Positions 44,906-54,998 are shown, counted from the first letter of the stretch. The stretch is DNA of 55,956 bases from Pseudoalteromonas phenolica (GCF_005886345.1 NZ_PNEC01000061.1:1-55956), one strand, 5' to 3'. A program made the numbers and translations. The notes: generated by a model not told the origin, from the letters alone.

Positions 44906-45984
44906 TAACTATTTTCCTGTGCAAATTTATCCATAAACTCGACTAAAGCTTCAATACCTTCTAGTGGCATTGCGTTATAAATACTTGCACGCATACCGCC
45001 AACGAATCTATGTCCTTCAAGCGCTAGCAATCCTGCGTTTTCAGCTTCAGCTAAGAACTTATCGTTTAAAGCATCATCTTTTAACCAGAATGGGACATTC
45101 ATGAGTGAGCGGCAGTGTGTAGCAACTTTATTAGAATAGAAGTCTGAGCTATCAATATAGTCATATAGAATCGCTGCTTTTTTCTTATTATGCGCCTCCA
45201 TTGCTTTAACCCCACCGATTGACTCTAGGTATTGAAATACTTCATTTGCTAAATACCAAGCAAAAGTAGGCGGCGTGTTATACATACTGCCTTGTTTTGC
45301 TTCAATCGCATAATCAAGGATAGCTGGACGAGGTAACCCTTCTCGCTCTAACAAGGTTTTACGCACGATAACAATACATAAGCCTGAAGGTCCGATATTT
45401 TTCTGAGCACCAGCATAAATTAAATCAAAATCATCTACATTGATTTCACGTGACAAGATCATTGAAGACATATCTGCCACGATAGGTGCATCATGCTCTG
45501 GTACATCGTATATCTCAATACCATCTATTGTTTCGTTAGGACAATAATGAATAAAGGACGCTTTTTCAGGTAATTTCCACTGTGCAACTGGCTGAATATC
45601 GAATTGGCCATCTACATCAGTGCGAATGTTAATACCTTCTGCTTGAGTAAATTTAGCACCTTCTTTAGTTGCACCGCTTGACCAAATACCATTCTCAACA
45701 TAAACCCCAGGAGTATCATCTAAGTGAAGATTTAAAGGCACAGCAGCGAATTGGCCACGACCACCACCATGCATAAATAAAACTTCAAATTCATCTGAAA
45801 TATTCATTAAACGACGAAGGCTTGCTTCGCACTCTTTCACCATTTCTAGATAAGGCTGAGCTCTGTGGCTCACTTCCATGACAGAAACACCTAGGTTCTG
45901 CCAATTTAAAAATTCTTGTTGTGCTTTTTTCATTACTTCTGGTGGCAACATTGCCGGACCAGCACAAAAGTTATATACCGTCAT
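44905..45984 (-). CDS. serC: Phosphoserine aminotransferase
   Basis: PLP enzyme of serine and pyridoxine synthesis. The 359 residues start V-Y-N-F-C-A-G-P-A-M-L-P and include F-M-H-G-G-G-R-G-Q-F near 70-79 and the PLP lysine in Y-A-G-A-Q-K-N-I-G-P-S-G near 190-201. It is coupled to aroA, as in enterobacteria, and lies downstream of the gyrA terminator. Confidence 0.97.
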   Translation of the reverse strand: MTVYNFCAGPAMLPPEVMKKAQQEFLNWQNLGVSVMEVSHRAQPYLEMVKECEASLRRLMNISDEFEVLFMHGGGRGQFAAVPLNLHLDDTPGVYVENGIWSSGATKEGAKFTQAEGINIRTDVDGQFDIQPVAQWKLPEKASFIHYCPNETIDGIEIYDVPEHDAPIVADMSSMILSREINVDDFDLIYAGAQKNIGPSGLCIVIVRKTLLEREGLPRPAILDYAIEAKQGSMYNTPPTFAWYLANEVFQYLESIGGVKAMEAHNKKKAAILYDYIDSSDFYSNKVATHCRSLMNVPFWLKDDALNDKFLAEAENAGLLALEGHRFVGGMRASIYNAMPLEGIEALVEFMDKFAQENS

Positions 45985-46060
45985 TTCCTCATTCCTAAAC
46001 TGTATATTTGTGAACGCATTGAGTTATCGTTATAAATAACTTCACGCTTTTTAGAGTTAA

Positions 46061-46084
46061 AAAAAGCGGCCGAAGCCGCTTTTT
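46061..46084 (-). terminator. Terminator of gyrA
   Basis: The stem is AAAAAGCGGC/GCCGCTTTTT around CGAA, with T-run on the minus strand, 6 bp beyond the gyrA stop. Confidence 0.87.
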
Positions 46085-46089
46085 AAGAT

Positions 46090-48774
46090 TTATTCACTTG
46101 GAGTATCTTCACTACTCTCTTGTGTACCTTCTGGGTTATCTTGCACTACTGCTTCTGAACCGTCTTCAGGTAATTCATCAACTTCGATTTCCTCGATACG
46201 TTGTAAACCAACTACTTGTTCTTCGTCAATAGTTCTTATCAAAATAACACCTTGAGTGTTACGGCCGACAGTAGAGACTTCGTTAACACGGGTACGTACA
46301 AGCGTGCCGCGATTTGAGATAATCATGATTTCATGGTTATCTTCAACTTGCACCGCACCGACTACGTTACCGTTACGCTCCGATACCTTAATTGATACAA
46401 CACCTTGTGTTGCACGGCTCTTCGCTGGGTAATCTTCTAGTGGTGTACGTTTGCCATAACCATTTTCAGTAACGGTCAAGATTGCACCGTCATTCTTAGG
46501 CACTATCAATGATACAACTTTAACACCGTCAGGCATCTTAATACCGCGAACACCGGTTGCTGTTCGGCCCATAGGACGTAAAGCAAGCATTTCTTCGCCA
46601 GTCTCAGGATCGATCTTAACTTCACCTGTTTCTGAATCACGAAGCTTTTCGTTGAATCGAACTACCTTACCGTGATCTGTGAATAGCATGATATCGTTGC
46701 TACCATCTGTGATGTCTGCACCGATTAGGCTATCACCTTCATTAAGGTTGATTGCAATAATACCGCTTGCACGTTGACGACTATAAGCTGTTAAAGGTGT
46801 CTTCTTAACAGTACCGTTTGCTGTTGCCATCAATACATACTTGTCATCTTCATATTCACGAACCGGTAAAATGGTTGTGATGCGCTCATCAGCTTCAAGT
46901 GGTAATAAATTAACGATTGGCTTACCGCGTGCCTGACGTGACGCAAGTGGTAATTGGTACACTTTCAACCAGTACATTCGGCCTGCTGTTGAGAAACACA
47001 AAATGGTGTCATGTGTATTTGCAACTAAAAGACGTTCTATAAAGTCTTCATCTTTCATCTTAGTTGCAGCTTTACCTTTACCACCACGACGCTGCGCTTC
47101 GTAATCAGATAGTGGCTGATACTTTACGTAGCCTTCGTGAGAAAGTGTCACAACAACATCTTCTTCGTTGATCAGATCTTCAAGGCTAATATCGTGAGCT
47201 GCTGCACTGATCTCAGTACGACGCTCATCACCATATTGCTCTTTTATTTCAACTAATTCATCACGGATAACTTCCATTAATCTTTCTGGTGAAGAAAGGA
47301 TGTAAAGAAGTTCAGCAATCAGATCTAGTAGCTCTTGATATTCACTAAGGATCTTCTCGTGCTCAAGGCCTGTTAGCTTGTGTAAGCGTAAATCAAGAAT
47401 AGCTTGTGCTTGTTGCTCAGATAAATAGTACTGACCGTCACGAATACCTAGCTCAGCAGCTAACCAATCCGGACGTGCAACATTGTCTTCACCTGCTTTT
47501 TCAAGCATAGCTTTTACTGTGCCTAATTCCCAAGGGCGAGAAACAAGCGCTTGTTTCGCTTCTGATGGCGTTGGAGACTTACGAATTAACTCAATAATTG
47601 GGTCGATATTCGCAAGTGCAATTGCGAGACCTTCAAGTGTATGCGCTCGATCACGCGCTTTACGTAAATCGAATACCGTACGACGAGTAACAACTTCACG
47701 ACGGTGAATAATAAATGCATCAAGCATTTCTTTTAAGTTGAAACACTTAGGTTGGTTATTATCCAGCGCAACCATATTCATACCGAATACAGTTTGCATT
47801 TGTGTTTGCGCGTAAAGGTTATTTAATAGAACTTCACCCACTTCACCACGCTTAACTTCAATAACGATACGCATACCGTCTTTATCAGACTCGTCACGAA
47901 GTGCACTAATGCCTTCGATTTTCTTATCTTTTACGAGCTCAGCAATTTTTTCGATTAAACGCGCTTTGTTAACTTGATAAGGAATTTCATGGACGATGAT
48001 AGTTTCACGACCAGTTTTCTCATCTACTTCAATTTCAGCACGCGCACGAATGTATATCTTACCACGGCCCGTTTTGTATGCTTGTTCTATGCCCTTCTTG
48101 CCATTAATAATCGCAGCAGTTGGGAAATCAGGGCCCGGGATATATTCGATTAACTCTTCAATCGTTAAATCAGGGTTTTGAATAAGCGCTAAACAGCCGT
48201 TGATCACCTCAGTTAAGTTGTGAGGTGGAATGTTTGTTGCCATACCTACAGCAATACCTGAAGAACCATTCACTAGTAAGTTAGGTACTTTAGTTGGTAA
48301 TACATCAGGAATTTGCTCCGTACCATCATAGTTTGGTACATAGTCAACGGTTTCTTTTTCAAGATCGGCAAGTAGTTCATGCGACATTTTCGCCATACGT
48401 ACTTCGGTATAACGCATCGCAGCTGCTGAGTCACCGTCAACAGAACCGAAGTTACCTTGACCGTCAACCAGCATATAACGTAGAGAGAAAGGCTGAGCCA
48501 TACGAACAATCGTGTCGTATACAGCACTGTCACCATGCGGGTGGTATTTACCGATAACATCACCGACAACACGAGCCGACTTCTTATAAGGCTTATTCCA
48601 GTCGTTACGAAGCTCATTCATGGCAAATAATACACGACGGTGAACAGGCTTTAGACCGTCACGAACGTCTGGTAATGCACGACCTACGATTACACTCATG
48701 GCGTAATCTAGGTATGAATTTTTTAACTCGTCTTCGATATTGACCGGGAGGATTTCATTGGCGAGATCAGTCAT
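46090..48774 (-). CDS. gyrA: DNA gyrase subunit A
   Basis: 894 residues from the ATG at 48774. A GTG three codons upstream abuts the AAGGAAA ribosome site, so it is less likely. The catalytic Tyr lies in A-A-M-R-Y-T-E near 118-124, and the quinolone-determining block H-G-D-S-A-V-Y-D keeps Ser and Asp, so no resistance change is seen. The C-terminal pinwheel carries the GyrA box Q-R-R-G-G-K-G near 557, followed by an acidic tail rich in Glu, Asp and Ser. Single gene, divergent from ubiG. Confidence 0.97.
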   Translation of the reverse strand: MTDLANEILPVNIEDELKNSYLDYAMSVIVGRALPDVRDGLKPVHRRVLFAMNELRNDWNKPYKKSARVVGDVIGKYHPHGDSAVYDTIVRMAQPFSLRYMLVDGQGNFGSVDGDSAAAMRYTEVRMAKMSHELLADLEKETVDYVPNYDGTEQIPDVLPTKVPNLLVNGSSGIAVGMATNIPPHNLTEVINGCLALIQNPDLTIEELIEYIPGPDFPTAAIINGKKGIEQAYKTGRGKIYIRARAEIEVDEKTGRETIIVHEIPYQVNKARLIEKIAELVKDKKIEGISALRDESDKDGMRIVIEVKRGEVGEVLLNNLYAQTQMQTVFGMNMVALDNNQPKCFNLKEMLDAFIIHRREVVTRRTVFDLRKARDRAHTLEGLAIALANIDPIIELIRKSPTPSEAKQALVSRPWELGTVKAMLEKAGEDNVARPDWLAAELGIRDGQYYLSEQQAQAILDLRLHKLTGLEHEKILSEYQELLDLIAELLYILSSPERLMEVIRDELVEIKEQYGDERRTEISAAAHDISLEDLINEEDVVVTLSHEGYVKYQPLSDYEAQRRGGKGKAATKMKDEDFIERLLVANTHDTILCFSTAGRMYWLKVYQLPLASRQARGKPIVNLLPLEADERITTILPVREYEDDKYVLMATANGTVKKTPLTAYSRQRASGIIAINLNEGDSLIGADITDGSNDIMLFTDHGKVVRFNEKLRDSETGEVKIDPETGEEMLALRPMGRTATGVRGIKMPDGVKVVSLIVPKNDGAILTVTENGYGKRTPLEDYPAKSRATQGVVSIKVSERNGNVVGAVQVEDNHEIMIISNRGTLVRTRVNEVSTVGRNTQGVILIRTIDEEQVVGLQRIEEIEVDELPEDGSEAVVQDNPEGTQESSEDTPSE

Positions 48775-48952
48775 TGATTGCACTTTCCTTCAGAGTCTAT
48801 CCCTATTAGCACTATCAAGTGCCCTAGAGATTAAGTTATTATTAATATCAACGACCATGCTAACACAGATTTAATATTATTACAGGCGCAAAATCCGTGT
48901 GATTTTGAAATAATCCAATTTAAATGCGCTCAGATTCACGAGGAAGTTTTTT

Positions 48953-49663
48953 ATGACCGAGCATCAGAATGTAGATCCACAAGAAATTGCGAAATTTGAG
49001 AACATCGCAGAAAGATGGTGGGATACAGAAGGTGAATTCAAACCCCTTCACGATATTAATCCGTTACGTCTCGATTTTATTAATGACAAATCTAATGGTT
49101 TATTTGATAAACAAGTTGTAGATATTGGCTGTGGTGGCGGTATTTTAACTGAAAGCATGGCGAAATTGGGGGCCAAAGCAACCGGTATAGACTTAGGCCA
49201 AGAGCCGCTCAATGTAGCAAAGCTGCACGCTTTAGAAGTGGGTGTGACAGTTGACTATATAAAAGTACCCGCAGAGGAATTTGCCGCAAACAATGCTGAG
49301 CAATTTGATGTAGTAACGTGCATGGAAATGCTTGAGCACGTCCCAGACCCTGAATCTATTATCCAAGCTGCTGCACAAATGGCAAAGCCTGGCGCAAGTG
49401 TATTCTTTTCAACTTTAAACAAAACGATTAAAGCGTATTTACTTGCAATCGTCGGTGCAGAAAAAATTCTAAAAATGGTACCTGAGGGTACACATGAACA
49501 CGATAAGTTTATCCGCCCATCTGTTTTAATCGGCTGGGCAGAAAAGGCAGGCCTTAAAGTTCGTGCCAGTGCGGGGATCAATTACAACCCAATCAATAAA
49601 ACATTTACCTTAACTGATGATGTCAGTGTAAATTACTTACTTCATTTCGAGAGGCTTGATTAA
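48953..49663 (+). CDS. ubiG: Ubiquinone biosynthesis O-methyltransferase
   Basis: UbiG does both O-methylations in ubiquinone synthesis. The 236 residues have the SAM motif V-V-D-I-G-C-G-G-G-I-L near 54-64, the N-terminal F-E-N-I-A-E-R-W-W-D segment near 14-23 and V-T-C-M-E-M-L-E-H-V-P-D near 122-133. Divergent from gyrA as in E. coli. Its stop overlaps the gph-like start (TAATG). Confidence 0.96.
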   Translation: MTEHQNVDPQEIAKFENIAERWWDTEGEFKPLHDINPLRLDFINDKSNGLFDKQVVDIGCGGGILTESMAKLGAKATGIDLGQEPLNVAKLHALEVGVTVDYIKVPAEEFAANNAEQFDVVTCMEMLEHVPDPESIIQAAAQMAKPGASVFFSTLNKTIKAYLLAIVGAEKILKMVPEGTHEHDKFIRPSVLIGWAEKAGLKVRASAGINYNPINKTFTLTDDVSVNYLLHFERLD

Positions 49664-50307
49664 TGAAGGCTGTCATATTCGATTTAGACGGCACCCTACT
49701 CGACACCACTGACGACTTGGGTGCAGCTTTAAATCATGTTCTAGAAATAAATGGACTTGCTGCTGTTGCACGAGAAGTATATAGCCCTGCTATTTCTGAT
49801 GGCGTAAAAGCACTTTTAGAAGTTGGCTTTGGTAGTCGGATTGCTGAATTTGATTTAGCTCGATTAAGACAAGATGTACTTGATTATTATGAAGCCAACA
49901 TTGCAGTGCATACAGATTGCTTTGATGGTGTGCCGGAATTAATTCAATCTCTAATTAATGATGATATAAAAGTCGCAATCATGACAAATAAGCCTACTTT
50001 CCTGACCTTACCACTTGTCGGGCAAATATCAGCGCTTAAAGAAATTGAAGTTATTGTTTGTGGAGACACATTAGATGAAGCCAAGCCTTCACCTAAGCCA
50101 TTATTATATGCAGCTAAACAACTAGGCATTACTTCATCTGAGTGCCTTTATGTCGGTGATGCACAACGAGATATTCAAGCAGCAAAAGCGGCTGGTATGA
50201 CTTCTGCTTGTGCTTTATGGGGATACATCCCAAGTCTTGAAGACGCGTACAGTTGGCAAGCAGATCTAAATTTAACTAACCCAATTTTAGTGTTAGACCA
50301 TATATAG
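49663..50307 (+). CDS. HAD-superfamily phosphatase, phosphoglycolate phosphatase-like
   Basis: 214 residues: motif I F-D-L-D-G-T-L-L-D (5-13), motif II M-T-N-K near 109, the lysine in K-P-S-P-K-P near 142 and motif III V-G-D-A-Q-R-D near 165-171. The cap type and length fit Gph/MupP-type phosphatases; the substrate may be 2-phosphoglycolate or a MurNAc phosphate. Coupled to ubiG, as is usual for the mupP-ubiG pair of pseudomonads, which makes MupP a real alternative. Confidence 0.85.
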   Translation: MKAVIFDLDGTLLDTTDDLGAALNHVLEINGLAAVAREVYSPAISDGVKALLEVGFGSRIAEFDLARLRQDVLDYYEANIAVHTDCFDGVPELIQSLINDDIKVAIMTNKPTFLTLPLVGQISALKEIEVIVCGDTLDEAKPSPKPLLYAAKQLGITSSECLYVGDAQRDIQAAKAAGMTSACALWGYIPSLEDAYSWQADLNLTNPILVLDHI

Positions 50308-50320
50308 TGCTCACATTTAC

Positions 50321-50353
50321 GCCAAAACACTACATCTAGTGCTTTGGCTCTTT
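50321..50353 (+). terminator. Terminator of ubiG-gph
   Basis: GCCAAAACACTA (50321-50332) pairs with TAGTGCTTTGGC (50337-50348), with one mismatch and a CATC loop; CTCTTTC follows. Confidence 0.6.
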
Positions 50354-50491
50354 CATCACCACAAGCTGCTCATTAAGAAAACACTCTAAAATTTTTTTAT
50401 TTTCTTTAAAAATCGCATCATTTTTATTGATTTCCTGCTGAGGTTACTTGCGTCAAACCTCAAAAGGTTAATAGTTACTAACACTTTTTAT

Positions 50492-50511
50492 TTATCCCAA
50501 ACTTATCCACA
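50492..50511 (+). promoter_or_regulatory. Two DnaA boxes upstream of nrdA
   Basis: TTATCCACA at 50503-50511 is a perfect high-affinity DnaA box. TTATCCCAA at 50492-50500 is a weaker one two bases upstream in the same orientation. DnaA control of nrdAB is known in E. coli, linking dNTP supply to replication initiation. Confidence 0.65.
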
Positions 50512-50548
50512 TTTGTGCATTTACCTTGCTATTGCAAATTAAATTGAA

Positions 50549-50595
50549 CCCCACTATCTTGTGATCTGAATCAGAAGAACCACCATATATAGTGG
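50549..50595 (+). promoter_or_regulatory. Tandem NrdR boxes upstream of nrdA
   Basis: Box 1 (50549-50564, core CACTATCTTG) and box 2 (50580-50595, core CCATATATAG) fit the NrdR consensus core CWATATATWG in 8 and 9 of 10 positions. Their centres are 31 bp apart, the helical spacing typical of NrdR pairs. They lie 70-115 bp before the nrdA start. Confidence 0.72.
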
Positions 50596-50664
50596 TCAAA
50601 ACCTGAGCTTTTTTTTCGCCAATTATTTTTTAAATATTCAATCCGAAGGATTACAGGCACAGCT

Positions 50665-52950
50665 ATGAACCAACAGTTATCTGTCAGTAAAAGAAACGGC
50701 CGTAAAGAGCCGCTAGATCTAGATAAAATTCACCGCGTAATTACCTGGGCCGCTGAGGGCTTAGATAATGTTTCAGTTTCGCAAGTTGAATTAAAATCAC
50801 ATATACAATTTTATGATGGGATCCGTACTGAAGATATTCATGAAACTATCATCAAAGCTGCTGCAGATTTAATTGATAAAGACTCTCCGGATTACCAATA
50901 CCTTGCTGCGCGTTTAGCTGTTTTCCATTTACGTAAAAAAGCGTATGGTCAATTTGAACCTCCTCGTCTTTACGACCACATTACTAAATTGGTTGAAGAT
51001 AAACGTTATGATCAACATTTACTTGTAGATTATACAGAACAAGAAATTAATGAACTTGATAATTATTTAGACCATAGTCGCGACATGAACTTCAGCTATG
51101 CTGCGGTTAAACAGTTAGAAGGTAAATACTTAGTTCAAAATCGTGTAACCGGTGAAATCTACGAGAGTGCTCAGTTCTTGTATATCTTGGTAGCTGCAAG
51201 TTTATTCTCTGATTACCCTAAAGAAACACGTCTTGATTACATCAAACGTTTCTATGATGCCGTTTCTTTATTCAAGATTTCATTACCTACACCTATCATG
51301 GCAGGTGTACGCACACCTACGCGTCAATTCAGCTCTTGTGTATTAATTGAAACGGGTGATAGCTTAGACTCAATCAATGCGACTTCATCTGCAATCGTTA
51401 AATATGTCAGCCAACGTGCTGGTATTGGTATTAACGCAGGTCGTATTCGTGCTCTAGGCAGTCCAATTCGCAACGGTGAAGCTTACCACACAGGTTGCAT
51501 TCCATTTTATAAGCACTTCCAGACGGCTGTTAAAAGTTGTTCTCAAGGTGGTGTGCGCGGCGGTGCAGCTACCCTATTCTACCCGCTTTGGCACTTAGAA
51601 GTAGAAAACCTGCTGGTACTGAAAAACAACCGTGGTGTTGAAGAAAACCGTGTTCGTCACCTAGATTACGGTGTGCAATTTAACAAAACAATGTACACTC
51701 GCCTTATCAAAGACGACTACATTACGCTGTTCAGCCCGTCAGATGTGCCTGGCCTTTACGATGCATTTTTTGAAGATCAAGAAGAGTTCGAGCGTTTATA
51801 TACTAAGTACGAGCAAGATGAGTCTATTCGTAAAAAGCGCATTAAAGCGATTGAGTTATTCTCAATGTTTGCGCAAGAGCGTGCGAGTACAGGCCGAGTT
51901 TACTTACAAAACGTTGACCACTGTAATACACATAGCCCGTTTGATTCAAAAGTTGCACCTATTCGTCAGTCTAACTTATGTCTTGAAATCGCGTTGCCGA
52001 CAAAGCCGCTTTCACACATTAATGACCCTGAAGGTGAAATCGCGCTGTGTACACTATCAGCATTTAACCTTGGCGCAATCGAATCACTTGATGAACTTGA
52101 AGAATTAGCTGAGCTCGCCGTTCGTGCACTTGATAATCTATTAGATTTCCAAGACTACCCAGTTCCTGCTGCTCATACTGCAACCATGGGTCGTCGTACG
52201 TTAGGTATTGGTGTAATTAACTATGCTTATTACCTTGCAAAAAATGGCGTTAAATACTCTGATGGTAGTGCAAATAACTTAACACACCGTACATTTGAAG
52301 CGATTCAATATTATCTAATGAAAGCTTCAAATGAACTTGCCAAAGAGCGAGGTGCATGTCCTAAGTTCAATGAGACAACGTATTCAAAAGGTATTATGCC
52401 GATTGATACATACAAGCGTGACTTAGATAAAATTTGTAGCGAAGAGCTTCGTCTGGATTGGGATGCACTGCGCGCAAACATTCAAGAACATGGTATGCGT
52501 AACTCGACTGTATCTGCACTGATGCCATCAGAAACTTCATCACAGATCTCAAATGCAACAAATGGTATTGAGCCACCCCGCGGTCATATCAGTGTTAAAG
52601 CAAGTAAAGATGGTATCTTGAAGCAAGTAGTGCCTGAGTATGAAAAGTTAAAAGATCAATATGAGCTACTTTGGGACATTCCTTCGAACGACGGTTATCT
52701 TGGTCTTGTAGGTATCATGCAGAAGTTTATTGACCAAACTATCTCTGCTAACACGAATTATGATCCAACACGCTTTGAAGGTGGTAAAGTACCAATGAAG
52801 TTGCTTCTTAAAGACCTGCTTACTGCTTATAAGTTGGGTGTTAAGACACTTTATTATCACAATACACGTGATGGTGCGTCAGACTCTCAAGACGAATTAA
52901 AACCAGAAATTGAAGATGATGGCTGCGAAGGCGGCGCGTGTAAAATTTAA
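50665..52950 (+). CDS. nrdA: Ribonucleoside-diphosphate reductase class Ia, alpha subunit
   Basis: Reduces NDPs to dNDPs. The 761 residues equal E. coli NrdA in length, with no intein. The N-terminal ATP-cone (about 5-95) gives dATP feedback; the barrel has F-S-S-C-V-L near 223-228, N-L-C-L-E near 437-441 and P-T-K-P-L; the flexible tail ends C-E-G-G-A-C-K-I with the redox Cys pair. First gene of nrdAB-yfaE; preceded by DnaA and NrdR boxes in a 357-bp upstream region. Confidence 0.97.
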   Translation: MNQQLSVSKRNGRKEPLDLDKIHRVITWAAEGLDNVSVSQVELKSHIQFYDGIRTEDIHETIIKAAADLIDKDSPDYQYLAARLAVFHLRKKAYGQFEPPRLYDHITKLVEDKRYDQHLLVDYTEQEINELDNYLDHSRDMNFSYAAVKQLEGKYLVQNRVTGEIYESAQFLYILVAASLFSDYPKETRLDYIKRFYDAVSLFKISLPTPIMAGVRTPTRQFSSCVLIETGDSLDSINATSSAIVKYVSQRAGIGINAGRIRALGSPIRNGEAYHTGCIPFYKHFQTAVKSCSQGGVRGGAATLFYPLWHLEVENLLVLKNNRGVEENRVRHLDYGVQFNKTMYTRLIKDDYITLFSPSDVPGLYDAFFEDQEEFERLYTKYEQDESIRKKRIKAIELFSMFAQERASTGRVYLQNVDHCNTHSPFDSKVAPIRQSNLCLEIALPTKPLSHINDPEGEIALCTLSAFNLGAIESLDELEELAELAVRALDNLLDFQDYPVPAAHTATMGRRTLGIGVINYAYYLAKNGVKYSDGSANNLTHRTFEAIQYYLMKASNELAKERGACPKFNETTYSKGIMPIDTYKRDLDKICSEELRLDWDALRANIQEHGMRNSTVSALMPSETSSQISNATNGIEPPRGHISVKASKDGILKQVVPEYEKLKDQYELLWDIPSNDGYLGLVGIMQKFIDQTISANTNYDPTRFEGGKVPMKLLLKDLLTAYKLGVKTLYYHNTRDGASDSQDELKPEIEDDGCEGGACKI

Positions 52951-53010
52951 TTAAGACGTGAGTAAGCATTGTGCTTGCTCACTTTTTTGCGTTATCGAGT
53001 ATTAAAAAAT

Positions 53011-54141
53011 ATGTCTTATTCTACATTTAGCAGAAATCATAACGACCAGTTAAAAGAACCAATGTTTTTTGGTCAAACTGTAAACGTGTCACGTTATGAC
53101 CAGCAGAAATACCCTATTTTTGAAAAGTTAATTGAAAAGCAGCTTTCGTTTTTCTGGCGTCCAGAAGAAGTTGATGTGTCAAAAGATCGCTTAGATTTCC
53201 AAGCGTTGCCTGAGCATGAAAAACACATTTTCTTAAGTAACTTGAAATATCAAACTCTACTAGATAGTGTTCAAGGCCGTTCACCTAATGTTGCATTACT
53301 ACCTATCGTATCAATCCCAGAACTTGAAACTTGGATTGAAACTTGGGCGTTTAGTGAAACAATTCACAGCCGTTCATATACACATATTATTCGAAACGTC
53401 ACGCAGTCACCTGAAGTTATCTTTGACGACATCGTAAGCAACGACAAAATCAATGAGCGTGCTGATGCGGTTACTAAATATTACGACGAACTAATTGAAA
53501 AGGTATCGATTTATAACCTTTACGGTGAAGGTAGGCATGTAATTAATGGTGAAGAAGTTCGTATTAACTTATTTGAGCTTAAGAAACTACTTTATCTTTG
53601 CATCATGTCTGTAAACATTTTAGAAGCTATTCGCTTCTATGTAAGCTTCGCTTGCTCATTTGCTTTTGCAGAGCGTGAACTAATGGAAGGTAACGCAAAG
53701 ATCATCAAGCTTATTGCCCGTGACGAAGCCCTTCACCTTTCTGGTACCCAGCATATTCTTAATATTATGCAAGAAGGTAAAGACGATCCTGAGATGTCTA
53801 TTGTTGCTGCGCAATGTGAAGCTGAAGCAATTCGTATGTTCGAAGAAGCTGCACAGCAAGAGAAAGAGTGGGCTGAATACCTGTTTAAAGACGGTTCTAT
53901 GATCGGTCTAAACAAAGACATTCTTTGTCAATATGTTGAATACATTACGAACACTCGTATGTCAGCTGTTGGGTTAAAGCCAATCTTCGAAACTAAGAGC
54001 AACCCAATTCCGTGGATCAACGCTTGGTTAGTATCCGACAACGTACAAGTTGCACCACAAGAAGCTGAAATCAGCTCTTACCTAGTCGGCCAAATAGACT
54101 CTGAAGTAGATGCATCTGATTTTGGTGATTTCGATTTATAA
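53011..54141 (+). CDS. nrdB: Ribonucleoside-diphosphate reductase class Ia, beta subunit
   Basis: Carries the diiron-tyrosyl radical cofactor. 376 residues from the ATG at 53011, the exact length of E. coli NrdB, beginning M-S-Y-S-T-F-S. The frame is open for another 14 codons upstream, but that part does not match the family. Metal ligands sit in D-R-L-D-F, S-E-T-I-H-S-R-S-Y and R-D-E-A-L-H. The conserved tail S-Y-L-V-G-Q-I-D-S that docks to NrdA is intact. The ribosome site is weak. Confidence 0.96.
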   Translation: MSYSTFSRNHNDQLKEPMFFGQTVNVSRYDQQKYPIFEKLIEKQLSFFWRPEEVDVSKDRLDFQALPEHEKHIFLSNLKYQTLLDSVQGRSPNVALLPIVSIPELETWIETWAFSETIHSRSYTHIIRNVTQSPEVIFDDIVSNDKINERADAVTKYYDELIEKVSIYNLYGEGRHVINGEEVRINLFELKKLLYLCIMSVNILEAIRFYVSFACSFAFAERELMEGNAKIIKLIARDEALHLSGTQHILNIMQEGKDDPEMSIVAAQCEAEAIRMFEEAAQQEKEWAEYLFKDGSMIGLNKDILCQYVEYITNTRMSAVGLKPIFETKSNPIPWINAWLVSDNVQVAPQEAEISSYLVGQIDSEVDASDFGDFDL

Positions 54142-54413
54142 TGAATTCGAAACCCAGTTCTAAAATATCTATTGAAGAACATTCTGAGCCGCTTTCATTT
54201 GCGGCTCAGTGCCCTTCTATACTAGATGCACTCGAAAAAGCTAAGATCGATGTTACTTATCAATGTAGAGAAGGTTTTTGTGGTGCCTGCCGAGCAAAAC
54301 TCAATTCTGGTGAAGTTATCTACAATCAAGAACCACTTGCATTTGTAAGAGATGGGGAGGTTTTATTGTGTTGCTCGAAACCCCTTACTGATATTTCTAT
54401 CACGCTTTTATGA
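54141..54413 (+). CDS. yfaE: 2Fe-2S ferredoxin for NrdB maintenance
   Basis: 90 residues, a plant-type [2Fe-2S] ferredoxin with C-R-E-G-F-C-G-A-C near 44-52 and a final ligand in L-L-C-C-S-K-P near 76. YfaE feeds electrons to NrdB to rebuild its diferric-tyrosyl radical. The start overlaps the nrdB stop (TAATG), the same order as in E. coli. Confidence 0.92.
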   Translation: MNSKPSSKISIEEHSEPLSFAAQCPSILDALEKAKIDVTYQCREGFCGACRAKLNSGEVIYNQEPLAFVRDGEVLLCCSKPLTDISITLL

Positions 54414-54420
54414 CACAAGA

Positions 54421-54945
54421 CTAATAAAGCTGTTTTACTTCTGTTTGATAATAACCCTCTTTATTGCTAATACTCATTGAATTGCGCTCAATTAAAATAT
54501 CCCAATGTAAGCTGTTCGTTAGATTCGTTTCTAATTGATCAATGAATTCTCGGCTCACACTAAAAATACTCAAATTAGTAAATTGAACTAATTGGTGTGC
54601 TATTTCATTAAACCAATTTTCACCATCAGTCAGTAATATCACCAATTTATCAAACAGCTTTGTCAGTCTGCTTATCTCATCTAATTCTATTTCAGAAACA
54701 TAAAGCGCAAGTGTAATGTGAGAATTTTCATCTTCACACCACACATCGGGTAGCTGTTTTTCATTCTTTTGATTTAAAAATGTGCGTTTATTAAATGATA
54801 GCGCACAGTATCCAATCATTCTCAACAAGAAATGCTCTACACTCTCGCGTTTATTAATTGCCGTCGTAAACACTTCTAAATGATTTGCATGATGAAAGAG
54901 ATCTGCAACTCTTAATCTTGCTTTAAACACAAATGGCTTACTCAT
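54421..54945 (-). CDS. yaeQ: YaeQ family protein
   Basis: 174 residues resembling E. coli YaeQ: F-K-A-R-L-R-V-A-D-L at the start, R-E-S-V-E-H-F-L-L-R-M-I-G-Y near 33-46, and V-Q-F-T-N-L-S-I-F near 124-132. YaeQ has a restriction-endonuclease-like fold but no firmly known job; reported effects on transcript elongation are debated. Convergent with yfaE and divergent from the Zur-box receptor. Confidence 0.85.
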   Translation of the reverse strand: MSKPFVFKARLRVADLFHHANHLEVFTTAINKRESVEHFLLRMIGYCALSFNKRTFLNQKNEKQLPDVWCEDENSHITLALYVSEIELDEISRLTKLFDKLVILLTDGENWFNEIAHQLVQFTNLSIFSVSREFIDQLETNLTNSLHWDILIERNSMSISNKEGYYQTEVKQLY

Positions 54946-54998
54946 TGAAATACTCCTTTGCTAATAAAATATTAGGAGTATTTTGCGATAATTCAACG

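Noticed and set aside
48273..48617. 114-codon frame-shifted ORF inside gyrA
   Set aside because: Overlaps the conserved gyrA active-site region; no independent signals.
46090..48774. Quinolone-resistance change in gyrA
   Set aside because: The determining segment keeps Ser and Asp at the usual positions.
50665..52950. Intein or group I intron in nrdA
   Set aside because: The protein has the standard length of 761 residues and no insertion.
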